DNA of 64,000 bases, taken from NCBI RefSeq assembly GCF_045209745.1, contig NZ_CP109273.1, forward strand, positions 3,782,001-3,846,000, read 5' to 3'. Position numbers and translations under genes: made by a program. Positions within the stretch are counted from its first letter, which is position 1, and every line of letters begins with the position of its first letter. A model generated the notes under the pieces. It did no database searches, was not told the DNA's origin, and saw only the letters and a list, made by a program, of their open reading frames with translations. Origin of the DNA: Micromonospora sp045209745 (lineage in GTDB: Bacteria > Actinomycetota > Actinomycetes > Mycobacteriales > Micromonosporaceae). Positions 1 through 8,689 of this stretch are shown here, one piece after another.

Positions 1-1261
1 GCCGGCCCTCGTGGTGCTCGCCGCTGAGCCGCTCTACGTGCTGGTCGACACCGCCGTGGTCGGCCACCTCGGCCGGGTTCCGCTCGCCGCGCTCGCCGTC
101 GGCGGCACCGTGATGACGCTCACCGCGTGGGTCGGCACCGTGGTCGCGTACGGCACCACCGGGCGCGCGGCCCGCCGCTTCGGCGCCGGTGACCGGGCAG
201 CCGCCGTGGCCGAAGGTGTCCAGTCGTCCTGGCTGGCGTTCGGTGTCGGTCTGCTGATCGCGATCGGCATGCAGTTCGGCGGGGGCGCGCTCGCGCGTAC
301 CCTCGCCGGCGGTGGTGGCGAGGTGGCCGACGCCGCCGCGCACTGGCTGCGGATCGCGGCCCTCGGCGCCCCCGGCCTGCTGCTCGCCGCCGCCGGCAAC
401 GGCTGGCTGCGCGGTGTGCAGGACACTCGCCGCCCGTTGGTCTTCGTGCTCGGCCCCAACCTGCTCTCCGCGCTGCTCTGCCCGCTGCTGGTCTATCCCG
501 GCGGGTTGGGCCTGATCGGCTCGGCGGTGGCCAACGTCGTCGCGCAGACGCTCTGCGGGGTGCTCTTCGCCGCTGCGCTGGTTGTCGAGCGGGTGTCGCT
601 GCGGCCCCGGCCCCGAGTGATCCGCCAGCAGTTGGTGCTCAGCCGGGACCTGCTGATCCGTGGCCTGGCGTTCCAGGCCAGCTTCCTCTCCGCGACCGCC
701 GTCGCCGCCCGCTTCGGCGCCGCCGCCGTCGGCGCCCACCAGATCGCCCTGCAACTCTGGTTCTTCACCGCGCTGGTGCTCGACGCCCTCGCCATCGCCG
801 CGCAGTCCCTGGTCGGTGCCGCGCTCGGCGCCGGCGACGACGCGGGCGCGCGGGCGCTCGCCCGCCGGGTCGGGCTGCTCGGCGGCGTCTGCGGCGTCGG
901 TTTCGCGCTGCTCGTCGCCGCCGGCGCCGGCGTCGTGCCGTCGTGGTTCAGCTCCGATCAAGGGGTACGCGAGCAGGCCATGGTGGCCTGGCCGTGGTTC
1001 GTCGTCATGCTGCCGCTGGCCGGGGTGGTGTTCGCCCTCGACGGCGTGCTGATCGGCGCCGGCGACGTGCGTTACCTGCGCAACCTCACGATCGTGGCGG
1101 CGCTCGGCGGCTTCCTGCCGGCCATCTGGCTGGCGTACGTGCTCGATCTCGGGCTGGGCGGCATCTGGGCCGGGCTCACCCTGTTCGTGGTGATCCGGCT
1201 GGTCGCCCTGCTGCTGCGACTGCGCAACGGCAGCTGGGCGGTGACCGGCGCGGTCCGCTGA
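1..1261 (+). CDS. MATE-family multidrug/cation exporter (5' end outside window)
   Basis: This is the C-terminal part of a multidrug and toxic compound extrusion (MATE/DinF-like) transporter, an inner-membrane exporter driven by Na+ or H+. From position 11 the reading frame gives about 416 residues, nearly all in hydrophobic helices. It opens with a helix containing the MATE-like motif DTAVVGHLG and has the internal two-lobe layout of the family. The frame is open to the window edge, and family members are about 440-460 residues, so the true start probably lies upstream. It is followed after 90-100 bp by truB on the same strand, a neighbourhood common in Micromonosporaceae. The substrate cannot be told from sequence. 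The family call is firm; the exact start is unknown. Confidence 0.85.
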   Translation, partial: PALVVLAAEPLYVLVDTAVVGHLGRVPLAALAVGGTVMTLTAWVGTVVAYGTTGRAARRFGAGDRAAAVAEGVQSSWLAFGVGLLIAIGMQFGGGALARTLAGGGGEVADAAAHWLRIAALGAPGLLLAAAGNGWLRGVQDTRRPLVFVLGPNLLSALLCPLLVYPGGLGLIGSAVANVVAQTLCGVLFAAALVVERVSLRPRPRVIRQQLVLSRDLLIRGLAFQASFLSATAVAARFGAAAVGAHQIALQLWFFTALVLDALAIAAQSLVGAALGAGDDAGARALARRVGLLGGVCGVGFALLVAAGAGVVPSWFSSDQGVREQAMVAWPWFVVMLPLAGVVFALDGVLIGAGDVRYLRNLTIVAALGGFLPAIWLAYVLDLGLGGIWAGLTLFVVIRLVALLLRLRNGSWAVTGAVR

Positions 1262-1358
1262 GGGGCTCTGGCGCTGCCGGTCTGGCGCTGGTCGCTCGGG
1301 TCACGCCGGGCGTGCCCACGCACTCCGGGGTACGGGCCGTCTGGCAGGCTTGGCCGAC

Positions 1359-2243
1359 GTGAGCATCGATGGTCTGATCGTGGTCGACAAGTCCGGCGGC
1401 ATGACGTCGCACGACGTGGTGGCGCGGATCCGCCGGCTGGCGAAGACCCGGCGGGTCGGGCACGGCGGCACCCTCGACCCGATGGCCACCGGTGTGCTGG
1501 TGATCGGCGTGGGCCGGGCCACCCGCCTGCTGACCTATGTGATCGGCGCGGGCAAGAGCTACACCGGCACCATCCGGCTCGGCCAGGCCACCGTCACCGA
1601 CGACGCCGAGGGCGACGTGATCGCCACCGTGCCGGCCGGTCAGGTCACCGACGAGGCGATCCGGTCGGCGCTGGGCGCGCTCAGCGGCGAGGTCGACCAG
1701 GTGCCGAGCGCGGTCAGCGCCATCAAGATCGACGGACAGCGCGCGTACAAGCGGGTCCGTGACGGGGAGAGCGTCGAGTTGCCCGCACGGCGGGTCACCA
1801 TCTCCCGGTTGGAGGTGCTGGCGATCCGCCGCACCGAGCCGGACGTGGTGGACGTGGATGTGGACGTGACCTGCTCCTCCGGCACGTACATCCGGGCCAT
1901 CGCCCGGGACGCGGGCCTGGCGCTCGGTGTCGGTGGGCACCTGACGGCGTTGCGGCGGACCGCGGTGGGTGGCTTCACCCTCGCCGAGGCGGCAACCCTC
2001 GACGAGTTGGAACAGCGCGCCCCGGACGTGGTGAACCTGCCGCTGGACGCGGCGGCCGACCGGTTCTTCCCGCGCCGGGAAGCCACGCCCGAGGAGGCGC
2101 GGGTGCTCGCCCACGGCGGGCCGCTGGACCCGGCCGGCCTCACCGGCCCGTACGCCGTCTTCGGGCCGGCGGGGGGCTTGATCGCTATCGTCAGCGAGCG
2201 GGACGGGCGGGCTCGCGCGGAGATCGTGCTCGCCCCGGCCTGA
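1359..2243 (+). CDS. truB: tRNA pseudouridine(55) synthase TruB
   Basis: TruB converts uridine 55 in the T-loop of tRNAs to pseudouridine in the cytoplasm. The protein is about 294 residues. The N-terminal motif GLIVVDKSGGMTSHDVV and the catalytic-loop motif HGGTLDPMATGVL (with the nucleophilic Asp) are both present, followed by the conserved YTGTIRLGQ and SAIKIDGQRAYKR segments and a C-terminal PUA-like region. The start is placed at GTG 1359; an in-frame TTG at 1350 would add three residues. ribF follows 76 bp downstream, and the truB-ribF-rpsO-pnp order is standard for actinobacteria, so co-transcription with ribF is likely. Confidence 0.95.
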   Translation: MSIDGLIVVDKSGGMTSHDVVARIRRLAKTRRVGHGGTLDPMATGVLVIGVGRATRLLTYVIGAGKSYTGTIRLGQATVTDDAEGDVIATVPAGQVTDEAIRSALGALSGEVDQVPSAVSAIKIDGQRAYKRVRDGESVELPARRVTISRLEVLAIRRTEPDVVDVDVDVTCSSGTYIRAIARDAGLALGVGGHLTALRRTAVGGFTLAEAATLDELEQRAPDVVNLPLDAAADRFFPRREATPEEARVLAHGGPLDPAGLTGPYAVFGPAGGLIAIVSERDGRARAEIVLAPA

Positions 2244-2306
2244 CGGCGGGGCGCAGGTCCGTCGGCCGGTGGCCGGCGGTGTCGACCCGCCGGCCGGCGG
2301 GACAGC

Positions 2307-2314
2307 AGGAAGGA
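2307..2314 (+). promoter_or_regulatory. Ribosome binding site of ribF
   Basis: The string AGGAAGGA lies five bases before ATG 2320. It decides the start of ribF against an in-frame GTG at 2269 that has no comparable site. Confidence 0.6.
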
Positions 2315-2319
2315 ACGGC

Positions 2320-3249
2320 ATGCAGCGGTGGCGGGGGTACGACGCGGCGCCCGGTGGGTGGGGACGCTCGGTCGTCACCATCGGCGTCTTCGACGGCGTG
2401 CACAGGGGGCACCAGGCGACCATCGGGCACGCCGTGGCCCGAGCCCGGGAGTTGGGCGTGCAGTCGGTGGTGGTCACCTTCGACCCGCACCCGGCCGAGG
2501 TGGTCCGCCCCGGTTCGCATCCTGCGGTGCTCACCGAGCCGGCCCGTAAGGCGGAGCTGATCGAGGCGCTCGGCGTGGACGTGCTCTGCGTGGTGCCCTT
2601 CACCCCGGAGTTCTCCCGACTGACGGCCGAGCAGTTCGTGCACGACGTGCTGGTCGAGCACCTGCACGCGGCGTTGGTGGTGGTCGGCGGCAACTTCCGC
2701 TTCGGGCACCGGGCGGCCGGCGACGTGGCGCTGTTGGAGCGGCTGGGTCAGACCTTCGGTTTCGGCGTGGAGGGCGGCCCGCTGGTCGCCGAGGACGGCA
2801 CCGTCTTCTCCTCCACGTACATCCGTTCCTGCGTCGACGCGGGCGACGTGGGAGCGGCGGCCGCCGCGCTGGGTCGCCCACACCGGCTGGAGGGCGTGGT
2901 GGTCCGCGGCGACCAGCGGGGGCGGGAACTCGGCTTCCCCACCGCCAACCTGCTCTGCCACCGGTACGCGGCGGTGCCCGCCGACGGGGTGTACGCGGCC
3001 CGGCTGATCCGCCGCGGGCAGCGTGAGCCGCTGATGGCGGCGGTGTCGGTGGGCACCAATCCGACCTTCTCCGGCCGGGAGCGGCGGGTGGAGGCGTACG
3101 CGCTGGATTTCTCCGGCGACCTGTACGGCGAGCGCCTGGCCCTGGACTTCGTGGCGCACCTGCGCGGTCAGGTCCGGTACGACGCGATCGAGCCGTTGAT
3201 CGCCCAGATCGAACAGGACGTGGCGCGCACCCGGCGCGCTCTGGCCTGA
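2320..3249 (+). CDS. ribF: Bifunctional riboflavin kinase / FAD synthetase RibF
   Basis: RibF phosphorylates riboflavin to FMN and adenylylates FMN to FAD. It has 309 residues from ATG 2320. The N-terminal nucleotidyltransferase domain shows VVTIGVFDGVHRGHQ (the HxGH-type ATP-binding loop) and VVTFDPHP. The C-terminal riboflavin-kinase domain shows GRELGFPTANL and the substrate-binding GVYAARL region. It sits between truB and rpsO on the same strand, the usual actinobacterial order. Confidence 0.95.
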   Translation: MQRWRGYDAAPGGWGRSVVTIGVFDGVHRGHQATIGHAVARARELGVQSVVVTFDPHPAEVVRPGSHPAVLTEPARKAELIEALGVDVLCVVPFTPEFSRLTAEQFVHDVLVEHLHAALVVVGGNFRFGHRAAGDVALLERLGQTFGFGVEGGPLVAEDGTVFSSTYIRSCVDAGDVGAAAAALGRPHRLEGVVVRGDQRGRELGFPTANLLCHRYAAVPADGVYAARLIRRGQREPLMAAVSVGTNPTFSGRERRVEAYALDFSGDLYGERLALDFVAHLRGQVRYDAIEPLIAQIEQDVARTRRALA

Positions 3250-3311
3250 TCGTCGTGGGGTGACCTGGCCCCCATCGAGGCCCTTCGCCGGGTGTTACCG
3301 GCGAGTGCTGG

Positions 3312-3317
3312 TAGTCT
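3312..3317 (+). promoter_or_regulatory. Possible -10 element of the rpsO promoter
   Basis: TAGTCT fits the actinobacterial -10 pattern TANNNT and would give a 5' leader of about 125 nt before rpsO. No good -35 box was seen. The 199-nt gap between ribF and rpsO is otherwise unexplained and may hold the S15 autoregulatory leader, but no specific structure could be assigned. Confidence 0.3.
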
Positions 3318-3448
3318 TGCGGGGACGTCGGGTGACCGGCGTGGGGCCTCGCGTGCCTGCTCGACGCCGCGGGTGCGAGGTACCGGTCCGTTCCCGGTCC
3401 ACCGGAACGACGGACACCTACTTGATCAACCATCGAAACAGGGAGAAC

Positions 3449-3718
3449 ATGGCGCTCGACCAGGAAGCCAAGGCCAGCATCCGCGCGGAGTACGCAACCG
3501 CCGAGGGCGACACCGGTTCGCCGGAGGTTCAGGTCGCGGTCCTCACCAAGCGGATCGCCGAGCTGACCGAGCACCTGAAGGTGCACAAGCACGACCACCA
3601 CAGCCGCCGTGGGCTGCTGCTGCTGGTCGGCCGGCGCCGCCGGTTGCTCAACTACGTCCAGAAGAAGGACATTGCGCGCTACCGGTCGCTCATCGAGCGG
3701 CTCGGCCTGCGCCGGTGA
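3449..3718 (+). CDS. rpsO: 30S ribosomal protein S15
   Basis: S15 binds the central domain of 16S rRNA and helps bridge the subunits. The 89-residue product has the family's length and motifs: GDTGSPEVQVA, LTEHLKVHKHDHHSRRGLL and the basic tail KDIARYRSLIERLGLRR. ATG 3449 follows the ribosome binding site GGGAGA at 3441-3446; the frame is open further upstream but without family similarity. A strong hairpin follows the stop codon, and pnp comes next on the same strand. Confidence 0.97.
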   Translation: MALDQEAKASIRAEYATAEGDTGSPEVQVAVLTKRIAELTEHLKVHKHDHHSRRGLLLLVGRRRRLLNYVQKKDIARYRSLIERLGLRR

Positions 3719-3722
3719 CGTG

Positions 3723-3754
3723 ACGGGGGAGTGGCCGACCGGCCGCTCCCCCGT
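3723..3754 (+). terminator. Hairpin after rpsO (terminator or processing element)
   Basis: A near-perfect stem of 14 base pairs (left arm ACGGGGGAGTGGCC, one G-U pair) with a four-base loop GACC begins five bases after the rpsO stop. It has no U-tract, as usual in high-GC actinobacteria. It may terminate rpsO or act as a processing or stability element in an rpsO-pnp transcript. Confidence 0.65.
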
Positions 3755-3944
3755 ACGGCGTCCCACCTGAAGAAACACGGGCCGCGCGACCACCCGAGAG
3801 GGAGCCGGTCAGCGTACCGGTCTCCGGTAGTGGCCCCCGGGAACCCGGCATCATGCCGGCCACCCGGGCGCTTCGATCGAAGACCGGCCGGCTGAGCAGC
3901 TCCCCGATGTCGTGGGCCCACGACGCGAAGGAGCACGACAACAC

Positions 3945-6335
3945 ATGACCGAGACCAAACTCGGCACCGAATCCCGCACCGCCGTGATCGACAACGGGTC
4001 CTTCGGCACCCGCGAGATCACCTTCTCCACCGGCCGGCTGGCTCGCCAGGCCGCCGGTTCCGTCATCGCCCAGCTGGGCGAGACGGTCGTTCTCTCCGCC
4101 ACGACCGCCGGTAAGCACCCGAAGGAGCAGTTCGACTTCTTCCCGCTGACCGTCGATGTCGAGGAGCGGATGTACGCCGCGGGCCGCATTCCCGGCTCGT
4201 TCTTCCGCCGTGAGGGCCGGCCCAGCGAGGACGCGATCCTCACCTGCCGGCTGATCGACCGGCCGCTGCGCCCGTCCTTCGTCAAGGGCCTGCGCAACGA
4301 GGTCCAGGTCGTCGAGACCATCCTCGCGCTCGACCCGCAGCACCCGTACGACGTCGTGGCGATCAACGCCGCCTCGATGTCGACCAAGCTCTCCGGCCTG
4401 CCGTTCTCCGGCCCGATCGGTGCGACCCGGGTCGCCCACATCGACGGCCAGTGGGTTGCCTTCCCGACCCTGGAGGAGCTGGCCCGCGCCACCTTCGACA
4501 TGGTCGTGGCCGGTCGCACGCTCGAGGACGGCGACGTCGCGATCATGATGGTCGAGGCTGAGGCCACGCCGAACGCCGTCGCCCTGATCTCGGCCGGGGC
4601 CACCGCCCCGACCGAGGAGATCGTGGCCAGCGGCCTGGAGGCCGCCAAGCCGGCGATCCGTGAGCTGTGCCGCGCACAGAGCGAGCTGGCCGAGGTCGCC
4701 GCCAAGCCGGTCACCGAGTTCCCGGTCTTCCTGGACTACCAGGACGACGTGTACCAGGCCGTCGCCGACCTGGCCCGCAGCGAGGTGGCCGAGGCGATCA
4801 CCATCGCCGGCAAGGCCGACCGCGAGGAAGCCCTGGACCGGGTCAAGGCCCGCGTCGCCGAGGAGCTGGGTGGCCGGTTCGAGGGTCGGGAGAAGGAGCT
4901 CAGCGCTGCCTTCCGGTCGCTGACCAAGTCCGAGGTGCGCAACCGCGTGCTGCGCGAGCAGGTCCGCATGGACGGGCGTGGCCCGCGTGACATCCGGGCA
5001 CTGACCGCCGAGGTTGGCGTGCTGCCCCGGGTGCACGGTTCGGCGTTGTTCGAGCGGGGCGAGACTCAGATCCTGGGCGTCACCACGCTGAACATGCTCC
5101 GCATGGAGCAGATGGTGGACACGCTGTCCCCCGAGAACCGCAAGCGCTACATGCACAACTACAACTTCCCGCCCTACTCGACCGGTGAGACCGGCCGGGT
5201 CGGCTCGCCGAAGCGTCGCGAGATCGGCCACGGTGCCCTCGCCGAGCGTGCGCTGATCCCGGTGCTGCCGTCGCGTGAGGAGTTCCCGTACGCCATCCGG
5301 CAGGTGTCGGAGGCGCTCAGCTCCAACGGCTCCACCTCGATGGGTTCGGTCTGCGCGTCGACGCTGGGTCTGCTCTCCGCGGGTGTCCCGCTGAAGGCAC
5401 CGGTCGCCGGCATCGCGATGGGGCTCATCTCCGACGAGGTGGACGGCAAGACCCAGTACGTGACGCTGACCGACATCCTCGGTGCCGAGGACGCGTTCGG
5501 TGACATGGACTTCAAGGTCGCCGGTACCCCGGACTTCGTCACCGCGCTCCAGCTCGACACCAAGCTCAACGGCATTCCGTCGGACGTGCTGGCCGCCGCG
5601 CTGCAGCAGGCGAACGAGGCCCGGCAGGTCATCCTCGGGGTCATGAAGGCGGCGATCGAGGCTCCGGCCGAGATGTCCGACTACGCGCCTCGGGTCACCA
5701 CCGTCAAGATCCCGGTGGACAAGATCGGCATGGTGATCGGCCCGAAGGGTCAGACCATCAACGCGATCCAGGACGAGACCGGCGCCGAGATCTCCATCGA
5801 GGACGACGGCACGATCTACGTCGGCGCCACCAACGGCCCGTCGGCCCAGGCGGCCGTCGACCGGATCAATGGGATCGCCAACCCGACGCTGCCGAAGCAG
5901 GGCGAGCGGTTCCTCGGCACGGTGGTCAAGACCGCCGCGTTCGGCGCGTTCGTCTCGCTCCTGCCGGGCCGTGACGGCCTGCTGCACATCTCCAAGGTGG
6001 GCGACGGCAAGCGGGTCGAGCGCGTTGAGGACTTCCTCAACGTCGGCGACCGGGTCGAGGTCGAGATCGCGGACATCGACGCCCGCGGCAAGATCTACCT
6101 GGACAAGGTCCGCCCGGAGGGCACCGAGGCGCCGGCCGCCGGTGAGGCCGCCGCTGGTGACCGGCCGGCTGGTCGGGACCGGGGCGACCGGGCTCCGCGT
6201 GACCGCGGCGACCGTGAGCGCGGCGGCGACCGGGGCGGGCGTGGCCCGGAGCGCGGCGGCGAGGGCGGCAACGGCGGCGGCGAGGGTGGTGGCGAGGGCG
6301 GCGAGCGTCCGCGCCGCCGGACCCGGCACAGCTGA
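3945..6335 (+). CDS. pnp: Polyribonucleotide nucleotidyltransferase (PNPase)
   Basis: PNPase degrades RNA 3' to 5' by phosphorolysis and can add tails. The 796-residue protein has two RNase PH-type domains (roughly 15-230 and 320-540). The second carries the conserved FNFPPYS-like segment as NYNFPPYSTGETGR and the active-site region DILGAEDAFGDMDFKVAGT. KH (VIGPKGQTINAIQDETGA, about 590-650) and S1 (GTVVKTAAFGAFVSLLPGRDGLLH, about 660-725) domains follow. The last 60-70 residues are an Arg/Gly/Asp/Glu-rich disordered tail. ATG 3945 follows GAAGGAG at 3927-3933; an upstream in-frame GTG is less likely. RNase J and RNase Y also occur in this window. Confidence 0.97.
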   Translation: MTETKLGTESRTAVIDNGSFGTREITFSTGRLARQAAGSVIAQLGETVVLSATTAGKHPKEQFDFFPLTVDVEERMYAAGRIPGSFFRREGRPSEDAILTCRLIDRPLRPSFVKGLRNEVQVVETILALDPQHPYDVVAINAASMSTKLSGLPFSGPIGATRVAHIDGQWVAFPTLEELARATFDMVVAGRTLEDGDVAIMMVEAEATPNAVALISAGATAPTEEIVASGLEAAKPAIRELCRAQSELAEVAAKPVTEFPVFLDYQDDVYQAVADLARSEVAEAITIAGKADREEALDRVKARVAEELGGRFEGREKELSAAFRSLTKSEVRNRVLREQVRMDGRGPRDIRALTAEVGVLPRVHGSALFERGETQILGVTTLNMLRMEQMVDTLSPENRKRYMHNYNFPPYSTGETGRVGSPKRREIGHGALAERALIPVLPSREEFPYAIRQVSEALSSNGSTSMGSVCASTLGLLSAGVPLKAPVAGIAMGLISDEVDGKTQYVTLTDILGAEDAFGDMDFKVAGTPDFVTALQLDTKLNGIPSDVLAAALQQANEARQVILGVMKAAIEAPAEMSDYAPRVTTVKIPVDKIGMVIGPKGQTINAIQDETGAEISIEDDGTIYVGATNGPSAQAAVDRINGIANPTLPKQGERFLGTVVKTAAFGAFVSLLPGRDGLLHISKVGDGKRVERVEDFLNVGDRVEVEIADIDARGKIYLDKVRPEGTEAPAAGEAAAGDRPAGRDRGDRAPRDRGDRERGGDRGGRGPERGGEGGNGGGEGGGEGGERPRRRTRHS

Positions 6336-6382
6336 TCGTCGTACATCGCATCACCCACCCCTCGTCGAACCGGGAGCAGTAC

Positions 6383-7780
6383 GTGAGTCGGGCCATCAGC
6401 GCGCCGTTTCCACCGGATCGACGGGGGGTGGCCGCGTCTCGGGACACCGGGGCGGGCCGCTCCGGCGGCACCGCCCGCGCGGTGACCCGAACGCTCAGCG
6501 ACGACCCGCTGGGCGGCACGGTACGACGTACCGTGCTGCCCAGCGGCCTGCGCGTGCTCACCGAGGCGATTCCGGCGATGCGCAGCGTCTCGTTCGGCAT
6601 CTGGGTGGCGGTCGGCTCGCGCGACGAGACCGGCCCGCAGGCCGGTGCCGCGCACTTCCTCGAGCACCTGCTCTTCAAGGGCACCCACAAGCGCACCGCA
6701 CTGGAGATCTCCTCGCAGATCGAGGCGGTGGGTGGTGAGACCAACGCGTTCACCACGAAGGAATACACCTGCTACTACGCCCGGGTGCTGGACGAGGACC
6801 TGCCGCTGGCGATCGACGTGATGTGCGACCTGGTCGCCGACTCGCTGTTGGAGCCGGCCGACGTCGAGACCGAGCGCGGCGTGATCCTGGAAGAGATCGC
6901 CATGCACGACGACGAGCCCGGTGACGAGGTGCACGACCTCTTCGTCCAGGCCGTCTACGGCGACCACCCGCTGGGTCGGCTGATCTCCGGCACCGGGGAA
7001 ACCGTCACGCCGATGACTCGGCGGCAGATCCAGAGCTTCTACCGGGGTCGCTACACCGCGCCGCAGATCGTCATCGCCGCCGCTGGCAACCTCGACCACG
7101 CCGCAGTGGTCAAGCTGGTCCGCCAAGCTCTGCGTGGCACCCCGCTGGACAGCGACCCCGCCACCCCGGCGCCGCACCGCGCGGCGACCCCGGCGGTACC
7201 GACCAGGTCGGCGACCACCCTGGTGGAGCCGAAGGAGACCGAGCAGGCGCACGTCATCCTCGGCTGCCCCGGCATCGACCGCCTCGACGAGCGGCGCTTC
7301 GCTCTCGGGGTGCTCAACAACGTGCTCGGCGGTGGCATGTCCAGCCGCCTGTTCCAGGAGATTCGCGAGCAGCGCGGCCTGGCGTACTCGGTCTACTCCT
7401 ACGCCAGCCAGTACGCCGACAGCGGCCTGTTCGCCGTCTACGCCGGCTGCGCGCCGGGCAAGGTGGACGAGGTCCTGGCCCTGACCCGTGCCGAGCTGGC
7501 CCGGGTGGCTGCCGACGGGTTGACCGAGGCCGAGGTGGCCCGGGGCAAGGGGATGAGCAAGGGCTCGTTCGTGCTCGGCCTGGAGGACACCGGTTCCCGG
7601 ATGAGCCGACTGGCCAAGGGTGAGCTGCTCTACGGTGACCTGATGCCCGTGGACGAGTTGCTCCGTCGGGTCGACGAGGTCACCGTGGAGGACGTGAACG
7701 TCCTCGCTGCCGAGCTGCTCAGCAGGCCGATGTCGCTGGCCGTGGTCGGCCCGTTCGGCGCGGGCGACTTCGCCGTCTGA
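6383..7780 (+). CDS. M16 family zinc metallopeptidase
   Basis: This is a cytosolic insulinase/processing-peptidase-like metalloprotease of 465 residues, in the usual 420-460 range. The inverted zinc motif HFLEH (in AAHFLEHLLFKGT) is intact, with the distal glutamate region ETERGVILEEIAMHDDEPGDEVHDL about 70-80 residues later. The C-terminal half has the GGGMSSRLFQEIREQRGLAYSVYS segment typical of the family. GTG 6383 is preceded by GGGAG. It lies 47 bp after pnp, a conserved actinobacterial pairing whose meaning is unknown. The physiological substrate is not known. Confidence 0.93.
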   Translation: MSRAISAPFPPDRRGVAASRDTGAGRSGGTARAVTRTLSDDPLGGTVRRTVLPSGLRVLTEAIPAMRSVSFGIWVAVGSRDETGPQAGAAHFLEHLLFKGTHKRTALEISSQIEAVGGETNAFTTKEYTCYYARVLDEDLPLAIDVMCDLVADSLLEPADVETERGVILEEIAMHDDEPGDEVHDLFVQAVYGDHPLGRLISGTGETVTPMTRRQIQSFYRGRYTAPQIVIAAAGNLDHAAVVKLVRQALRGTPLDSDPATPAPHRAATPAVPTRSATTLVEPKETEQAHVILGCPGIDRLDERRFALGVLNNVLGGGMSSRLFQEIREQRGLAYSVYSYASQYADSGLFAVYAGCAPGKVDEVLALTRAELARVAADGLTEAEVARGKGMSKGSFVLGLEDTGSRMSRLAKGELLYGDLMPVDELLRRVDEVTVEDVNVLAAELLSRPMSLAVVGPFGAGDFAV

Positions 7781-7838
7781 GGGCTGCCGCCGCTGGTTGG
7801 GGGGATGTCCCGGCCAGAGGAGCACGTCCCGATTGGGA

Positions 7839-7844
7839 TAGGTT
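7839..7844 (+). promoter_or_regulatory. -10 element of dapB (leaderless start)
   Basis: TAGGTT ends seven bases before GTG 7852, so transcription should begin at or next to the start codon. No Shine-Dalgarno sequence precedes the codon, which fits a leaderless mRNA. Confidence 0.5.
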
Positions 7845-7851
7845 GTGCCCC

Positions 7852-8619
7852 GTGACTGACGCACAGGAGAAGACCCCGGCCGAGCCGCTGCGGGTCGGCG
7901 TGTTCGGTGCCCGCGGCCGGATGGGTATCGAGGTCTGCAAGGCGGTCGCCGCCGCCGCCGACCTTGAGCTGGCGGCGTCGATCGACCAGGGCGACAGCCG
8001 TTCCGCCGTCTCCGGCGTCGAGGTGGTCGTCGACTTCACCACGCCGGACGTCGTCATGGACAACCTGGAGTGGTGCATCGACCAGGGCATCAGCGCGGTG
8101 GTCGGCACGACCGGCTTCACCGAGCAGCGGTTGGAGCAGGTGCGCGGTTGGCTGGCCCGCAAGCCCGGCGTGGGCGTGGTCATCGCCCCGAACTTCGGCA
8201 TCGGCGCGGTGCTGATGATGCAGTTCGCCGCGCGGGCCGCCCGGCACTTCGAGTCCGTCGAAATCATCGAACAGCACCACCCGAGCAAGCTGGACGCCCC
8301 GAGCGGCACCGCCACCCACACCGCCCGGCAGATCGCCCAGGCCCGCGCCGAGGCCGGTCTCGGTCCGGTCCCGGACGCCACCAGGAACGAGGTGCTGGGC
8401 GCGCGCGGCGCCGAGATCGACGGGGTACGCGTCCACGCGGTGCGTGCCACCGGGCTCGTCGCCCACCAGGAGGTGCTCTTCGGCACCACCGGCGAGACGC
8501 TGACCATCCGCCACGACTCGTACGACCGGGTGTCGTTCATGCCGGGCGTGCTGCTGGCCGTCCGCGCGGTGCGCAACCGCCCCGGCCTCACGGTCGGCCT
8601 GGACGCCCTGCTCGACTGA
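7852..8619 (+). CDS. dapB: 4-hydroxy-tetrahydrodipicolinate reductase
   Basis: DapB reduces hydroxy-tetrahydrodipicolinate to tetrahydrodipicolinate with NAD(P)H in the diaminopimelate/lysine pathway, feeding peptidoglycan. The 255-residue protein opens with the Rossmann loop VGVFGARGRMG, carries VDFTTPDV, VGTTGF and IAPNFGIGAVLM, and the signature EIIEQHHPSKLDAPSGTA with the catalytic His and Lys. GTG 7852 is preferred over an in-frame TTG at 7843 because of the -10 box just upstream. dapA lies about 6 kb downstream. Confidence 0.96.
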   Translation: MTDAQEKTPAEPLRVGVFGARGRMGIEVCKAVAAAADLELAASIDQGDSRSAVSGVEVVVDFTTPDVVMDNLEWCIDQGISAVVGTTGFTEQRLEQVRGWLARKPGVGVVIAPNFGIGAVLMMQFAARAARHFESVEIIEQHHPSKLDAPSGTATHTARQIAQARAEAGLGPVPDATRNEVLGARGAEIDGVRVHAVRATGLVAHQEVLFGTTGETLTIRHDSYDRVSFMPGVLLAVRAVRNRPGLTVGLDALLD

Positions 8620-8677
8620 CAGTGCCGAGCCGGCGGGCGGGCCGGAAACCCGCTCGCTCCCGGGGCCGGGCCGATCC

Positions 8678-8683
8678 TAGGCT
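8678..8683 (+). promoter_or_regulatory. -10 element, leaderless start of GNAT gene
   Basis: TAGGCT ends exactly six bases before ATG 8690, the spacing expected when the mRNA begins at the start codon. No ribosome binding site is visible. Confidence 0.45.
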
Positions 8684-8689
8684 GCGGCC

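Noticed and set aside
3690..6329. An 879-codon minus-strand frame opposite pnp
   Set aside because: Shadow of the strongly conserved PNPase gene; composition unlike any protein family.
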